Source: Treponema sp.
GTDB lineage: Bacteria > Spirochaetota > Spirochaetia > Treponematales > Treponemataceae
NCBI GenBank assembly: GCA_022510845.1
Contig: JAFLSR010000004.1
Span: 1-64,000, forward strand
Reading direction: 5' to 3'
DNA length: 64,000 bases
Position numbers and translations under genes: made by a program. The notes under the pieces were generated by a model, which did not search any database, had not been told where the DNA came from, and was given only the letters and a program-made list of their open reading frames with translations. Below are positions 1 through 8,721 of the stretch, in pieces. Every line of letters begins with the position of its first letter. Positions within the stretch are counted from its first letter, which is position 1.

Positions 1-1
1 A

Positions 2-45
2 AATTTATTTGCGGAAATACGTTTGCGTTTTTCCGCAAATAAATT
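2..45. repeat. Perfect 16-bp inverted repeat
   Basis: Arms 2-17 and 30-45 are perfectly complementary (AATTTATTTGCGGAAA and its reverse complement) around a 12-nt loop. No T-run follows on the plus strand, so it is not a textbook terminator, but it could end a transcript arriving from left of the window or be a protein-binding palindrome. The window edge hides its context. Confidence 0.6.
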
Positions 46-95
46 CAAGAAATCGCGGAATTTTGGTGAATTGGGATTTTTCGCCCCTAGTCCCA

Positions 96-240
96 TACAC
101 TCCACGGAGAGTGCTTTAAACATTGTACGGAGAGGGTATCTAACAGTACGCGGAGAGGTGTGCTAACAGTACACGGACAGGGGTGCTGACAGTACACGGA
201 GAGGGGTGCTGACAGTACACGGAGAGGGGTGCTCTCCGTG
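96..240. repeat. 23-bp imperfect tandem repeats ending in a hairpin
   Basis: Unit is about TACACGGAGAGGGGTGCTGACAG. Units lie at 126-146 (21 bp, divergent), 147-169, 170-192, 193-215 and 216 to about 233 (partial), with a more decayed copy near 96-118. The last copy turns into a perfect 9-bp stem (218-226 CACGGAGAG with 232-240 CTCTCCGTG, 5-nt loop). The array sits just upstream of the tyrS promoter. There are no spacers, so it is not CRISPR. Function unknown. Confidence 0.85.
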
Positions 241-300
241 GGCGGAGCGGTTTGCGGCGTTGCAAACTGCTGTTGATTTACAGAGAGCAAAGACTCCCAC

Positions 301-329
301 TTGCGCAAAGAAGCGTTTTTTGCTACAAT
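301..329 (+). promoter_or_regulatory. Promoter of tyrS
   Basis: TTGCGC (301-306), 17-bp spacer, TACAAT (324-329), preceded by TG at 321-322, giving an extended -10. The start of tyrS is 25 nt downstream of the -10, leaving room for a short leader with its ribosome-binding site. No T-box or other leader structure is visible. Confidence 0.65.
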
Positions 330-354
330 GTTTTTCCAAAATCGCGAGGGAAAA

Positions 355-1578
355 ATGAGTTTGTACGAGGACTTGAAATGGCGCACGCTCATAAAGGATG
401 TCGCAGGCGAAGAGTCTGAATTGAAAAGAATCCTTGACGGCGAGCCTTTTACTTTTTACTGGGGAACCGACCCCACCGCAGACAGCCTGCATTTGGGGCA
501 CTACACTTCGCTTTGCATGGCGAAACGCCTTGCCGAAGCCGGACACCACCCGATTCTGCTTTGCGGGGGCGCGACGGGAAGGATAGGCGACCCGCGTCCG
601 AGCGCGGAGCGCGAAATCATCGACACAAAAATCCTCGAAGAAAACATAAAGAAAATCCGCGCGCAAGTCGATTCGCTTCTTGGAGGCAAGGCGGAACTTG
701 TGGACAACTATGACTGGACACGCGATTTTACTTTCATCGAATTTTTGCGCGACGTGGGAAAATATGTCAACGTGAACTATATGCTCGACAAGGACATAAT
801 CCGCCGGAGGCTGGACACTGGAATCACTTTCGCGGAATTTTCATACATGCTGATGCAGGGTTACGATTTCGTGCATCTTTTCCGCGAAAAAAATTGCATA
901 ATGCAAGTTGCGGGCAGCGACCAATGGGGCAACATCACCACTGGAGTCGATCTCATTCGAAAGATGCTCGGAAAGACCGCCTACGCTTTTACGATGCCGC
1001 TCGTCTTGGACGCGACCGGGAAGAAATTCGGAAAGAGCGAGGGGAACGCGCTTTGGCTCGACAAGGAAAAAACTTCGCCCTATCAAATCTATCAGTACCT
1101 GTACAATTCTAACGACGAAAAGGTTTTCGAATATCTCAAGGTGCTCACTTTCATTCCGCGGGAAAAAATCGAGGAAATCGAATCGCTTCACAAGGTCTCT
1201 CCCGAAAAGCGAATCGCGCAAAAGGCCCTTGCGTTCGAAGTGGTGAAGGACATTCACGGAGAGGCGGAGGCGGAAAAGGCGGTTTCCGGCGCGCTCGCGG
1301 CTTTCGGCGGGGAAGGAAGCAAGGAAAATATGCCAACGGTTGAACTTTCCCGCGCGGAACTTGAGGCAGGGAAGGGCGCGATTGATTTGTTCTTCGAAGC
1401 GGGGCTTGGCGCGACAAAGAGCGATGTCCGCCGCCTGATTTTGCAGAACGGGGCCGCCGTAAACGGAAAGACTTTTTCCGATGTGAAGCGCGTTCTTTCC
1501 GCAGGCGACTTGGACAGCGATGGCGAACTTGTGCTGAGGGCCGGAAAAAAGAAATTCGTCCGAATCGTGTTCAAGTGA
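355..1578 (+). CDS. tyrS: Tyrosyl-tRNA synthetase
   Basis: Charges tRNA-Tyr with tyrosine in the cytoplasm. The 407-residue protein has the class I signature HLGH at about 46-49, a KFGKS loop (KMSKS equivalent) near 224-228, and a C-terminal S4-like RNA-binding domain from about residue 345. Length is normal for bacterial TyrS. The start is taken at ATG 355 because GAGGG (346-350) lies just upstream; an in-frame TTG at 301 falls on the -35 box and is rejected. It is a single-gene unit facing the ParB-like gene, with 93 bp between the converging stops. A tRNA-Tyr gene is also in this window (46382). Confidence 0.97.
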   Translation: MSLYEDLKWRTLIKDVAGEESELKRILDGEPFTFYWGTDPTADSLHLGHYTSLCMAKRLAEAGHHPILLCGGATGRIGDPRPSAEREIIDTKILEENIKKIRAQVDSLLGGKAELVDNYDWTRDFTFIEFLRDVGKYVNVNYMLDKDIIRRRLDTGITFAEFSYMLMQGYDFVHLFREKNCIMQVAGSDQWGNITTGVDLIRKMLGKTAYAFTMPLVLDATGKKFGKSEGNALWLDKEKTSPYQIYQYLYNSNDEKVFEYLKVLTFIPREKIEEIESLHKVSPEKRIAQKALAFEVVKDIHGEAEAEKAVSGALAAFGGEGSKENMPTVELSRAELEAGKGAIDLFFEAGLGATKSDVRRLILQNGAAVNGKTFSDVKRVLSAGDLDSDGELVLRAGKKKFVRIVFK

Positions 1579-1671
1579 TTTTTAAACTATGCGGAATTTC
1601 GCAGTAAAACGCGCGGTGCTTTAGGCGGATACCTTTATTGCTTTGCGTTTTCGCATTGGCTCGAAATCATT

Positions 1672-2103
1672 TTAGCGATTTTTTTTTGTTGAATCCTTGC
1701 GTTTGAACAAGTTTTTCAGGATGCGCGCGAGGCATTCAAAAAACGATTTTATTGCGTTCCAAATGCGGCGGAAAATACTCGGGTTTCGCAGGCGTTCGAG
1801 ACGCTTGTAGCCTTCGAACAGTTCGTCGTCCGTGAATTCCTTGCGCTGGTTGTTTTCTTCGATTTCCATTTCCAACTGCGCAATCTCGCTTAGGTTTTCG
1901 ATGATGTTCGCGTTGATGCTGGTCCAGCCGATGGCCTTGGCCGCTTCAAGCCTGCGTTCGCCCGCCACCAGTTCGTATTTTCCGTTGAGCGTGATTGGAT
2001 TCAAAAGCCCGTAGCGGCGAAGGCTGTTTTTCAAGTCCTCAAGGTTTCCCAAATCCTTTCTTACGCGGCGCTTTACTTTTATGTCCTTTATACTTACCAG
2101 CAT
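1672..2103 (-). CDS. ParB-like N-terminal domain protein
   Basis: 143-residue protein consisting mainly of a ParB/Srx-type domain: GERRLEAAKAIG (the conserved box that binds nucleotide/phosphate in ParB-N folds) about 40 residues in, followed by the usual helix with ENNQRKEFT. There is no recognisable helix-turn-helix DNA-binding domain of full ParB; the C-terminal about 40 residues are basic and aromatic. The start is ATG at 2103, one base after the stop of the PBP1A gene, so the two are translationally coupled; a longer reading into PBP1A is unlikely. Role unknown: the family includes chromosome partition proteins and small regulators. Placement suggests a link to cell-wall synthesis, but this is inference. 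Confidence 0.8.
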   Translation of the reverse strand: MLVSIKDIKVKRRVRKDLGNLEDLKNSLRRYGLLNPITLNGKYELVAGERRLEAAKAIGWTSINANIIENLSEIAQLEMEIEENNQRKEFTDDELFEGYKRLERLRNPSIFRRIWNAIKSFFECLARILKNLFKRKDSTKKNR

Positions 2104-2104
2104 T

Positions 2105-4747
2105 TTATTCCGTCTGCTCCGATTCAAACCACTGAATTTCTGTTGCGGCTTCATTTTCCGCTTTTTCAAAATCCGCAGTCTGTGAATTATCCTCGATTGG
2201 CTTTTTCGCGTCGCTGGGATTTTCCTTTTTCGCCGAAAAATCTCCGTTTATGAGCGCGTCCAAATCCAAGCCGTCCAAATCCAGTTCTATTTCGTCCGAG
2301 TCCAGAATTCCATCGAGATAACTTCCCGATTGATAAAGCGCGTTTTCCAGCGCGTTCGCCGTGCGCCGTGCGCGGCCTGCGGCTGTTCTTCCGTGCACGT
2401 CGCAGTATGTGGTCGGAACGTTGTCGCTTAAAAACCAAAGCGTGATTTGCGGACAGCCGTCATAAGGAATTCCGCCGCTTTCACGGCACACGGTTCGTTT
2501 TACCACGCCTTCGGAAGGTTGCGGAAAATCTTTGTAAGGCAGCCCTTGATGAATCGCGCGGAAAAAATCGCCCCACGGCGGTCCTGCTATCAACGAGCCT
2601 GTTCCGTTCATGCCCATCGACATTCCGGGCGTGTCGAATCCAAACCAGAATGCCGCGGTGTAGTAGGGACTGTAGCCGATTGTCCATGCGTCCGCCCAGT
2701 TTTGCGTAGTTCCTGTTTTTCCTGCAATCGGCATTTCGAACCTTTTTCCGGTCCTGTCCGTGTATACGAATTTCGAGCCTCCTGGATTGCTGTAGTCGCG
2801 GTCGATGAGGCTTGAACGGTTGACCGAGCCGTAGTGCAGCGTTCCTATTGTCTTTGAACCTTCGAGAATCTTTGTCATAATGAAGGCGTTCTGCGGAGTG
2901 ATTACTTGGTGGGGATTCCTCATCCTGTTGTGCACGTCGCGGTCGATGTTGAGTATTATGTTTCCGTTCCTGTCTTCCACGGTGCGGATGGCTGTCGGCG
3001 TTACCGCTTTTCCTCCGTTCGCGAATATTGCGTAGGCGCGGGCCATTTCAATCGGGCGCACGGAAACCGTTCCAAGCCCAAGCGGATATCCGGGCACGAA
3101 CGCCCTGCGCGGAAGTTCCTCGTCTGAAATTCCCAACAATGCCACGGAACGGTCAATCGCCGCCTTAAAGCCGATTCCTTCCAGCACTTTGAGCGCGGGA
3201 ATGTTCAGCGAAAGCGCGAGCGCGCGCCACAGCAAGACGTTTCCGTGCCATGCTCCTCCGTAGTTGTTTGGAAGATATTGTTCGCCGCTGCTCGTAACGA
3301 ATTCGTATGGAGCGTCAAGCAGGGGAGTGGCCGCGTTGAATTTTCCCGAATCCATCGCCGCGGAGAAATAAAGCGGTTTGAACGAAGAGCCTGGTTGCAC
3401 CCTTGCCTGCGACGCGCGGATGAATTGGTTTCCCTGGTCGAATTTGCTTCCGCCGATTATCGCCGTTATGTAGCCGGTGTCGTTTTCGAGGTTGACCATC
3501 GTTCCTTCGATTGTGGTGGTCTTCGCCTTTTCCTGGTTGGTTGTGTTTGCTCGGCTGATGATTCCCACTTTGAGGTCGTCGATTCCGAACATGAGGCTCA
3601 TCACGTCAACAATCGGATTGAGGTTTTCATTGAAACTGTCCGCGGCGCGCGAAATCAAAAGCCTGTTCGACATTTTGAACCCAGTGAAATTTCCGAGAAG
3701 AGTGACAAGTTCCGCCATCGGAATGTAGGTACTGAACGCGCCGCGTTGGTTCGATGCCATGCGCGCCTTGAAGTTCGCGTTTACGTTCGCGATTTGTTTT
3801 TCCATCAAAAGACGCGCGGTCTGCAAGTGGAAAAGATTTCCGGTCGTGTTCACGGTGAATCCGCTTGTATAGATGTCGGCGTCTCCGTAAATCATTTCGC
3901 TCAGTTCGCGGCGGACATATTCGCTGAACCATGGGGCTTTGTCTTCGCGCATGAAAAACGCCGAAGTGTCTGTGCGCGAATAGTCGAATTCGAGCCAGTA
4001 ATTGTCATAGGATTCTTCGGCTTCTTTTTTTGTTATGTATCCTTCCTCGACCATCGTGTCAAGCACGTCTTTCTGCCTTTCCATCGCGCGATTCGGATGC
4101 TCGAACGGATTGTAGTAGGAAGGGTTGGAAAGCTGGATTACGAGGATTGCCGATTCCGCAGGCGTTATGCTCCTTGCGTCGTGCCCAAAATAATATTTGC
4201 TTGCGGCGTTGAGTCCGTAAGTGCCGCCTCCGAAATATACGTGGTTCAAGTAAAGTTCGATGATTTCGTTTTTGGAATAGCGGCGTTCCATTTGAATGGC
4301 CCACCAAAGTTCCTTGATTTTCCGCGAGAATTTCATTTGGGTGCGGTCGCAGTAGAGCGTGCCCGCGATTTGCTGAGTCAGCGTGGAGCCGCCGCCGAGC
4401 GATTTTTTCGTGAAAACTCCGATGAAGGCGCGCGCGATTGCCTTTATGCTGAATCCGTTGTGCTCGAAAAAGATGCGGTCTTCACGCGCGATGAGAGCGT
4501 CCTTCATGTGCTGCGGAATTTCAAGGAGGCTCATAAGCTCGCGCCGCTCCTCCGAAGTGAATTCCGTGATTAACTCGCCGTTGATGTCGAGGATTTTTGT
4601 CGGAAGCGCGGTTCTAAACTCGGTGAAATTTTCGGTGTTTTCCGTGCGGACTGTTTGCGCCAATGCCAAGCCAAGCACAGCCCCGATTATGAGTGCGGAA
4701 AGCATCAGCAGAAACGACATCACCTTTACGGATTTTTTTATCGGCAT
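2105..4747 (-). CDS. mrcA: Class A penicillin-binding protein 1A
   Basis: Bifunctional peptidoglycan polymerase and crosslinker, anchored in the inner membrane. The 880-residue protein has a transmembrane segment at about 8-30, a GT51 glycosyltransferase domain with catalytic Glu in ARED (about 87-90) and GGGSTLTQQ (118-126), and a transpeptidase domain with the SSFK nucleophile motif near 453 and KTG near 676. The C-terminal about 100 residues form an acidic Asp/Glu-rich tail, unusual but not unheard of. ATG 4747 lies 8 nt from a strong -10 box with no Shine-Dalgarno, so the message is probably leaderless. Downstream partner: ParB-like gene. Confidence 0.95.
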   Translation of the reverse strand: MPIKKSVKVMSFLLMLSALIIGAVLGLALAQTVRTENTENFTEFRTALPTKILDINGELITEFTSEERRELMSLLEIPQHMKDALIAREDRIFFEHNGFSIKAIARAFIGVFTKKSLGGGSTLTQQIAGTLYCDRTQMKFSRKIKELWWAIQMERRYSKNEIIELYLNHVYFGGGTYGLNAASKYYFGHDARSITPAESAILVIQLSNPSYYNPFEHPNRAMERQKDVLDTMVEEGYITKKEAEESYDNYWLEFDYSRTDTSAFFMREDKAPWFSEYVRRELSEMIYGDADIYTSGFTVNTTGNLFHLQTARLLMEKQIANVNANFKARMASNQRGAFSTYIPMAELVTLLGNFTGFKMSNRLLISRAADSFNENLNPIVDVMSLMFGIDDLKVGIISRANTTNQEKAKTTTIEGTMVNLENDTGYITAIIGGSKFDQGNQFIRASQARVQPGSSFKPLYFSAAMDSGKFNAATPLLDAPYEFVTSSGEQYLPNNYGGAWHGNVLLWRALALSLNIPALKVLEGIGFKAAIDRSVALLGISDEELPRRAFVPGYPLGLGTVSVRPIEMARAYAIFANGGKAVTPTAIRTVEDRNGNIILNIDRDVHNRMRNPHQVITPQNAFIMTKILEGSKTIGTLHYGSVNRSSLIDRDYSNPGGSKFVYTDRTGKRFEMPIAGKTGTTQNWADAWTIGYSPYYTAAFWFGFDTPGMSMGMNGTGSLIAGPPWGDFFRAIHQGLPYKDFPQPSEGVVKRTVCRESGGIPYDGCPQITLWFLSDNVPTTYCDVHGRTAAGRARRTANALENALYQSGSYLDGILDSDEIELDLDGLDLDALINGDFSAKKENPSDAKKPIEDNSQTADFEKAENEAATEIQWFESEQTE

Positions 4748-4755
4748 AGGGAAAC

Positions 4756-4784
4756 ATTCTATAAGAAAACTGATTTTGTGTCAA
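4756..4784 (-). promoter_or_regulatory. Promoter of the PBP1A gene
   Basis: On the minus strand: TTGACA (4784-4779), 17-bp spacer, TAGAAT (4761-4756). A near-perfect sigma-70 promoter. Only 8 nt separate the -10 from ATG 4747 and there is no Shine-Dalgarno, which predicts a leader of about 0-2 nt. Confidence 0.8.
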
Positions 4785-4798
4785 GATGTCGGCCGCCA

Positions 4799-4827
4799 AT
4801 AAAAAAGCCCGGCCTTCGGGGCCGGGC
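4799..4827 (-). terminator. Rho-independent terminator of the hydrogenase gene
   Basis: GCCCGGCC / GGCCGGGC stem (4807-4814 and 4820-4827) with a loop containing TTCG, followed on the minus strand by a run of six T (4806-4801). It lies 220 bp past the hydrogenase stop. A second small palindrome AATGCC-ATCA-GGCATT is adjacent (4828-4843). The remaining stretch 4844-5049 shows no gene I can support. Confidence 0.8.
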
Positions 4828-5049
4828 AATGCCATCAGGCATTATCGGGGGCATGGGTGGGAGGGGAAAAGCCCCCGACATTTAAATTATCGTCATCAAA
4901 CGGCGGAATCTTTAATTTTTTTTGCGAAAATTTGCGATGCCCCTCCAGCCGTGAATTTCAAAAAAAGCGCGGCGCAATCGAAAATCACGGCAAGTTCGGG
5001 CGGAATCTCGCGCTTTTTGTGCGGAATGCGGCGTGCCCGCGAGCCTTCC

Positions 5050-6615
5050 TTACGCGCCTTTTACGGCGTTGGCTGCGCCCGATTCGACATATTTTTGCAG
5101 TTGGGCTTCCGCTTCCTTTACGTTTTTGATTATGCTCGGGCCTCCGATGCAGCCGCCTTCGCAAGCCATCACTTCTATGAGATTCGGCGTGTCGGGCTTG
5201 GATGGAATCTTTCCGGAATTTATCATGCCGTAGGCGTTCAGCATTTTCATTCCGCTTTTTGTGAGGCCGTTGATTTTTGCGGCGCGCAGGATTGATTTGT
5301 CTTTGAGGCGCAATTCCACCGCTTCTGCAACGCCTCCGCTTCTTGCGAAATTCCTTCCGCTCGCAGTGGGGATTATCGAAGTCGCTTCCGCTTGCATTTT
5401 TGAAACGTCGATTTCTTTCGCGATGAAAAGCGATTCCAAGTCGAGCGTGCTCAACACATAGTCCACCATTTCGTCATCGAAACCTTCACGGCGTTTTGCG
5501 AGGCACGGACCCACGAAAACGGTGACGCATCCTGGGTCGGCTTTTTTCGCAAGCTCTGCCGTGTAGTGCATCGGCGTTTTCGTTTCGGAAATGCATTCTG
5601 CCAACGCGGGAACATGGCGGCGCACTGCTCGAACGTAGGCGGGGCAACATGAAGTCGTCATCATCTTGTCTCCGCGCGCCATGCGCTCTTCGAATTCCCG
5701 AGCCTCGTTGTCGGCGCAGATGTCAGCGCCTACGGCAACTTCCCACACGCGGTCGAACCCTGCCGCCTTCAGAGCGGCTTCGAGTTGTCCCGGAACAGCA
5801 TTGAATTGCGCGGCGATTGCAGGCGCGTAGAGCGCGACGATTTTTTTTGGAGAATTCGCATTGGCGGAATTTTCGTCCGCAGAAATTTTTCCTTGTGAAT
5901 CCGCGCCTTCGGATTTCGCGCCCAAAGAATTCGCGGCGGCTTTTTTCATCAAATGCTTTATCACGTCAACGAGTTGGCTTTTTCCCATCATCGCGCCGAA
6001 CGGACATTCGCGCATACAGTTTCCGCAGAAGATGCATTTGTGGTAGTCGATTTTTTCGCGCCCGCTTTCGTCTTTTGAAATCGCGCCAACAGGACACGCC
6101 TCTTCGCACGGAACGGGAATTTTTATGATGGCGTGGTAAGGGCAGTTTTCCATGCATTTGCCGCAGTTTATGCACTCGCTTTCGTTGATGTGCGCGTGGT
6201 GCTCGACGTGGATGCAGTTTTTTGGACAGTTCACCATGCACGGACGGGCGTCGCATCCCTGGCAGGCGTTCGTCACCATGTAGTGCGCTTTGACGCAGGC
6301 GTTGCACGCTTCGTGCAAAACCGTGAGCATGGGCCAAGTCGGTTTTGGTCGTTCCAACGCTTCCCTTGCGAACGAAGCAAGCGTGCGCTCTTCATCGATG
6401 TTCTCAACCGAGATTCCCATTCGCGCAATCGTCCGCATTCGTATAATTTCGCGGTCGTGGAAAACGCAGCAGCGCAGAGGCTTCGCGTCGCGCGGAACCA
6501 TTTCGCGCGGAATGAAGTGCACGCCTTCTTCGAGCCTTCCTTCAAGTTGAAGCTTCGCGATGCGCACCAAGATTTCGCGCTTCATGTTGGCTGTGTTGTT
6601 GTTTATGTTGAGCAT
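5050..6615 (-). CDS. [FeFe] hydrogenase, group B type
   Basis: Iron-only hydrogenase, expected to couple ferredoxin-type electrons to H2 in the cytoplasm. The 521-residue protein begins with a domain typical of group B enzymes, then Cys-rich ferredoxin clusters at about 105-230, then the H-cluster domain: L1 TSCCP near 321, L2 PCLAK near 370, L3 MACEGGC near 481. The three H-cluster motifs needed for catalysis are present (Cys and Lys residues retained). ATG 6615 is preceded by GGGAGAG. It is a single-gene unit with its own promoter and terminator; maturases HydEFG are not in this window. Physiological partner is not shown by the sequence; a sensory role is not excluded. Confidence 0.9.
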   Translation of the reverse strand: MLNINNNTANMKREILVRIAKLQLEGRLEEGVHFIPREMVPRDAKPLRCCVFHDREIIRMRTIARMGISVENIDEERTLASFAREALERPKPTWPMLTVLHEACNACVKAHYMVTNACQGCDARPCMVNCPKNCIHVEHHAHINESECINCGKCMENCPYHAIIKIPVPCEEACPVGAISKDESGREKIDYHKCIFCGNCMRECPFGAMMGKSQLVDVIKHLMKKAAANSLGAKSEGADSQGKISADENSANANSPKKIVALYAPAIAAQFNAVPGQLEAALKAAGFDRVWEVAVGADICADNEAREFEERMARGDKMMTTSCCPAYVRAVRRHVPALAECISETKTPMHYTAELAKKADPGCVTVFVGPCLAKRREGFDDEMVDYVLSTLDLESLFIAKEIDVSKMQAEATSIIPTASGRNFARSGGVAEAVELRLKDKSILRAAKINGLTKSGMKMLNAYGMINSGKIPSKPDTPNLIEVMACEGGCIGGPSIIKNVKEAEAQLQKYVESGAANAVKGA

Positions 6616-6680
6616 CTTTTCTCTCCCTGAAAACTCCGCTTTGTCATGTTGAGCAAACTCATCGAAAGTCAGGCTGGAAA

Positions 6681-6709
6681 ATTATACCACATTTCAAAAA
6701 AAAAGAAAA
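6681..6709 (-). promoter_or_regulatory. Candidate promoter of the hydrogenase gene
   Basis: Minus strand TATAAT (6686-6681) preceded by TGG, an extended -10. The -35 region is a T-rich stretch without a good TTGACA match. The leader would be about 60 nt. Confidence 0.5.
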
Positions 6710-6756
6710 GTTGGAAGTGAGATGTTTCGCTTGTTGCAATATTTTTCGCGAACGTA

Positions 6757-6786
6757 TTGACACGCGCCTCTTTTTTCTGCTAGAAT
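6757..6786 (+). promoter_or_regulatory. Promoter of the rpsF-ssb-rpsR-rplI-dnaB operon
   Basis: TTGACA (6757-6762), 18-bp spacer, TAGAAT (6781-6786) with TGC just upstream (extended -10). The leader to rpsF is about 80 nt; I see no clear protein-binding leader structure. Confidence 0.8.
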
Positions 6787-6871
6787 GAGTTTCCGCATTT
6801 TGCGGAAAAATTACGCCTTGGATTCGGACGGATTTGTCCGCGCCGGATTCCACAGACCAGAAGGAGTTTTT

Positions 6872-7159
6872 ATGAGAAACTACGAGTTCATGGCTATCTT
6901 CCCGATGGACGAAGATAGGTACAAGAAAGGTTCGGATTCTTTGCGCCAGACGCTTTCGCAGTTCGGCGCGGAAATCGAAAAGGAAGAGCCTTTCGGCGAC
7001 CGCGATTTGGCTTACGAAATCCAAAAGCAGAGGAAGGGACGCTTCGTCCTCTTCAATCTCAAGGTGAATCCAGCCAAGATTTCTGAAATCGAAGCGCAGC
7101 TTCGCCTCAACGCCGATTTGCTCAAGTCGATGTTCGTCTTGCTGGAAGGCTCGAAATAA
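6872..7159 (+). CDS. rpsF: 30S ribosomal protein S6
   Basis: Small-subunit protein that pairs with S18 on the platform. The 95-residue protein opens with MRNYEFMAIF and carries the conserved GDRDLAYEIQ-KGRFVLF core. AAGGAG (6861-6866) sets the start at ATG 6872; an upstream in-frame ATG at 6785 overlaps the -10 box and is rejected. It is first in the operon and its stop overlaps the ssb start by one base. S6, SSB and S18 in a row is a very widespread bacterial order. Confidence 0.97.
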   Translation: MRNYEFMAIFPMDEDRYKKGSDSLRQTLSQFGAEIEKEEPFGDRDLAYEIQKQRKGRFVLFNLKVNPAKISEIEAQLRLNADLLKSMFVLLEGSK

Positions 7160-7647
7160 TGACAGACTTGAATCATGTCGTATTGATTGGCCGCCTCACA
7201 AGAGATTTGGGCACGGACGAACGCTCGTTTGCGTATACGCAGAACGGAACGGCGCGCGCGAATGTAAGCATCGCCGTGAATCGGACCCGCAAGAGTGGGG
7301 AGCAGTGGATCGACGAGGTGAGCTATTTCGACGTAACGATTTGGGGAAGGACCGCGGAAAATCTCAAGCCCTATCTTACGAAGGGCAAGCAGATTGCCGT
7401 TGACGGCTATCTCAAGCAGGATCGCTGGGAAAAGGACGGCGTGAAAAACAGCAGGGTCGTTGTCGTGGCGGATACCGTCCAACTTTTGGGGGGCAGGGGT
7501 GATTCGCCTTCTGACGGAGGCTATTCGCAGAATTCATCCGCGCCGAGATTCCAGCCTCGTCCGCAGTCTCAGGGCTATCAAAGCCAAGAGCCGGATTCGT
7601 CCTACGCCGAGCCTTCCGAAGGCTTCCCCGAGGATATTCCATTTTAA
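7159..7647 (+). CDS. ssb: Single-stranded DNA-binding protein
   Basis: Coats single-stranded DNA in replication and repair and recruits partners through its tail. The 162-residue protein has an OB fold (about 1-110, starting DLNHVVLIGRLTRD), a Gly/Gln/Ser-rich linker and the acidic-hydrophobic tip FPEDIPF, matching the usual DDDIPF-like end that binds repair proteins. It starts inside the rpsF stop codon (one-base overlap), so translation is coupled. Confidence 0.97.
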   Translation: MTDLNHVVLIGRLTRDLGTDERSFAYTQNGTARANVSIAVNRTRKSGEQWIDEVSYFDVTIWGRTAENLKPYLTKGKQIAVDGYLKQDRWEKDGVKNSRVVVVADTVQLLGGRGDSPSDGGYSQNSSAPRFQPRPQSQGYQSQEPDSSYAEPSEGFPEDIPF

Positions 7648-7666
7648 TTTTATTTAGGAGAAAATT

Positions 7667-7984
7667 ATGTCTGACGAAACAGTAGAAAATAACGAAGTGA
7701 AAGATGCCGTGGCCAATGCCGAGACAGGTCGCGAAGGTGAGGACAAAGGACAGCGCGGCGGCGCGAAGGGAAAATTCGCGTTCCACAAAAAAGTTTGTCG
7801 CTTCTGCTACAACAAGTCGAAAATCGACTACAAGGACGCGGACACGCTTCGTCGCTTCACCACCGAGCGTGGAAAGATTCTGCCTCGCCGCAACACAGGC
7901 ACTTGCGCCAAGCACCAAAGGGAACTTGCCCGCGCCATCAAACGCGCCCGCAACATCTGCCTTTTGCCGTTCGTTGCCGACTGA
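7667..7984 (+). CDS. rpsR: 30S ribosomal protein S18
   Basis: Platform protein that binds S6. The core from about residue 38 carries CRFC and a later C-x2-H, so it is the zinc-binding (C+) form of S18. The N-terminal about 35 residues are an acidic, low-complexity extension (Glu/Asn/Ala rich), making the 105-residue protein longer than most S18. AGGAG lies 7-11 nt upstream of ATG 7667. A 144-bp gap follows before rplI. Confidence 0.96.
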   Translation: MSDETVENNEVKDAVANAETGREGEDKGQRGGAKGKFAFHKKVCRFCYNKSKIDYKDADTLRRFTTERGKILPRRNTGTCAKHQRELARAIKRARNICLLPFVAD

Positions 7985-8128
7985 TAAAATTCCGCCGACG
8001 ATCCAACTCCTGGTGACGAAGGCGGATTTGTTTGGAACGTCGGGGGTTTCCCGATGTTTTGTAAATTGAAGCCGCCGGAAAATCGCAAATCGAATTTGCC
8101 GGCGGAGTTTAAAAGGAGCTTGATTAAA

Positions 8129-8701
8129 ATGAAAGTTATTCTCAACAAAGACGTAAAGCATTTGGGAGAAGAGGGCGACACAAAGGTTGTCGCCGATGGA
8201 TACGCGCGCAACTTTTTGTTTCCGCGCAAATTGGCCCTGCCGTACACTCCGGCCGTGGTGAAACTCTTCGAAGAGCGCAAGGCGGAGATTGAAGAGCGAA
8301 AGGCTCAGAAACGCGCCGCCGCCGCAAGCGACAAGGACAAAATCGAGGCGCTCAACCTTTCTGTTACTGTTCCTGCCAGCGCGACAGGAAAACTTTACGG
8401 CGCGGTGAGCGCGCAGACTGTCGTTGACCTCCTTGCCAAAGAAGGCTTTGAGTTCGAGCGAAAGCGCATCGAAATTCCTGGCGTCACAATCAAGACCACA
8501 GGCAAGTACAAGGTGACGGTCAAACTCTACGAAAATGTGAGCGCGGAACTTCATCTTGAAGTGCTCGGGCAGGTAGACAAAAACTCTGCTCCAGCCGAAA
8601 AAAAGCCGCGCGCCAAAAAAGAAGAGGTTTCCGAACAGCCGGCTGAATCTTCTGAAAATGCGGAATCGTCTAACGCCGAGTCCGCCGAGCAGAACGCCTA
8701 A
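8129..8701 (+). CDS. rplI: 50S ribosomal protein L9
   Basis: Binds 23S rRNA near the L1 stalk. The 190-residue protein starts [17 protein letters not shown] with the [13 protein letters not shown] signature at about 24-36, the long central helix and the C-terminal domain; the last about 40 residues are an Ala/Ser/Glu-rich extension beyond usual L9. AAAAGGAG (8111-8118) fixes the start; an in-frame upstream ATG at 8054 lacks one. It belongs to the rpsF operon, followed by dnaB after 20 bp. Confidence 0.96.
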   Translation: MKVILNKDVKHLGEEGDTKVVADGYARNFLFPRKLALPYTPAVVKLFEERKAEIEERKAQKRAAAASDKDKIEALNLSVTVPASATGKLYGAVSAQTVVDLLAKEGFEFERKRIEIPGVTIKTTGKYKVTVKLYENVSAELHLEVLGQVDKNSAPAEKKPRAKKEEVSEQPAESSENAESSNAESAEQNA

Positions 8702-8721
8702 GGAATTCGCTTTTTTTCAAA

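Noticed and set aside
96..240. CRISPR array
   Set aside because: Units are contiguous with no unique spacers, and there are no cas genes.
1..354. T-box or other riboswitch before tyrS
   Set aside because: No T-box sequence or specifier stem; only repeats and a standard promoter.
163..666. Minus-strand frames through the tandem repeats and tyrS start
   Set aside because: Product is a repeat translation (LRVLSAPLSVYC) fused to antisense of tyrS; no start signal.
3245..4573. Long open frame (442 codons) antisense to PBP1A
   Set aside because: It lies wholly inside a gene with clear domains, has no promoter or Shine-Dalgarno, and is an expected by-product of codon bias.
7412..8554. 380-codon antisense frame over ssb, rpsR and rplI
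   Set aside because: Crosses three proven ribosomal/replication genes; the protein is low-complexity and matches nothing.
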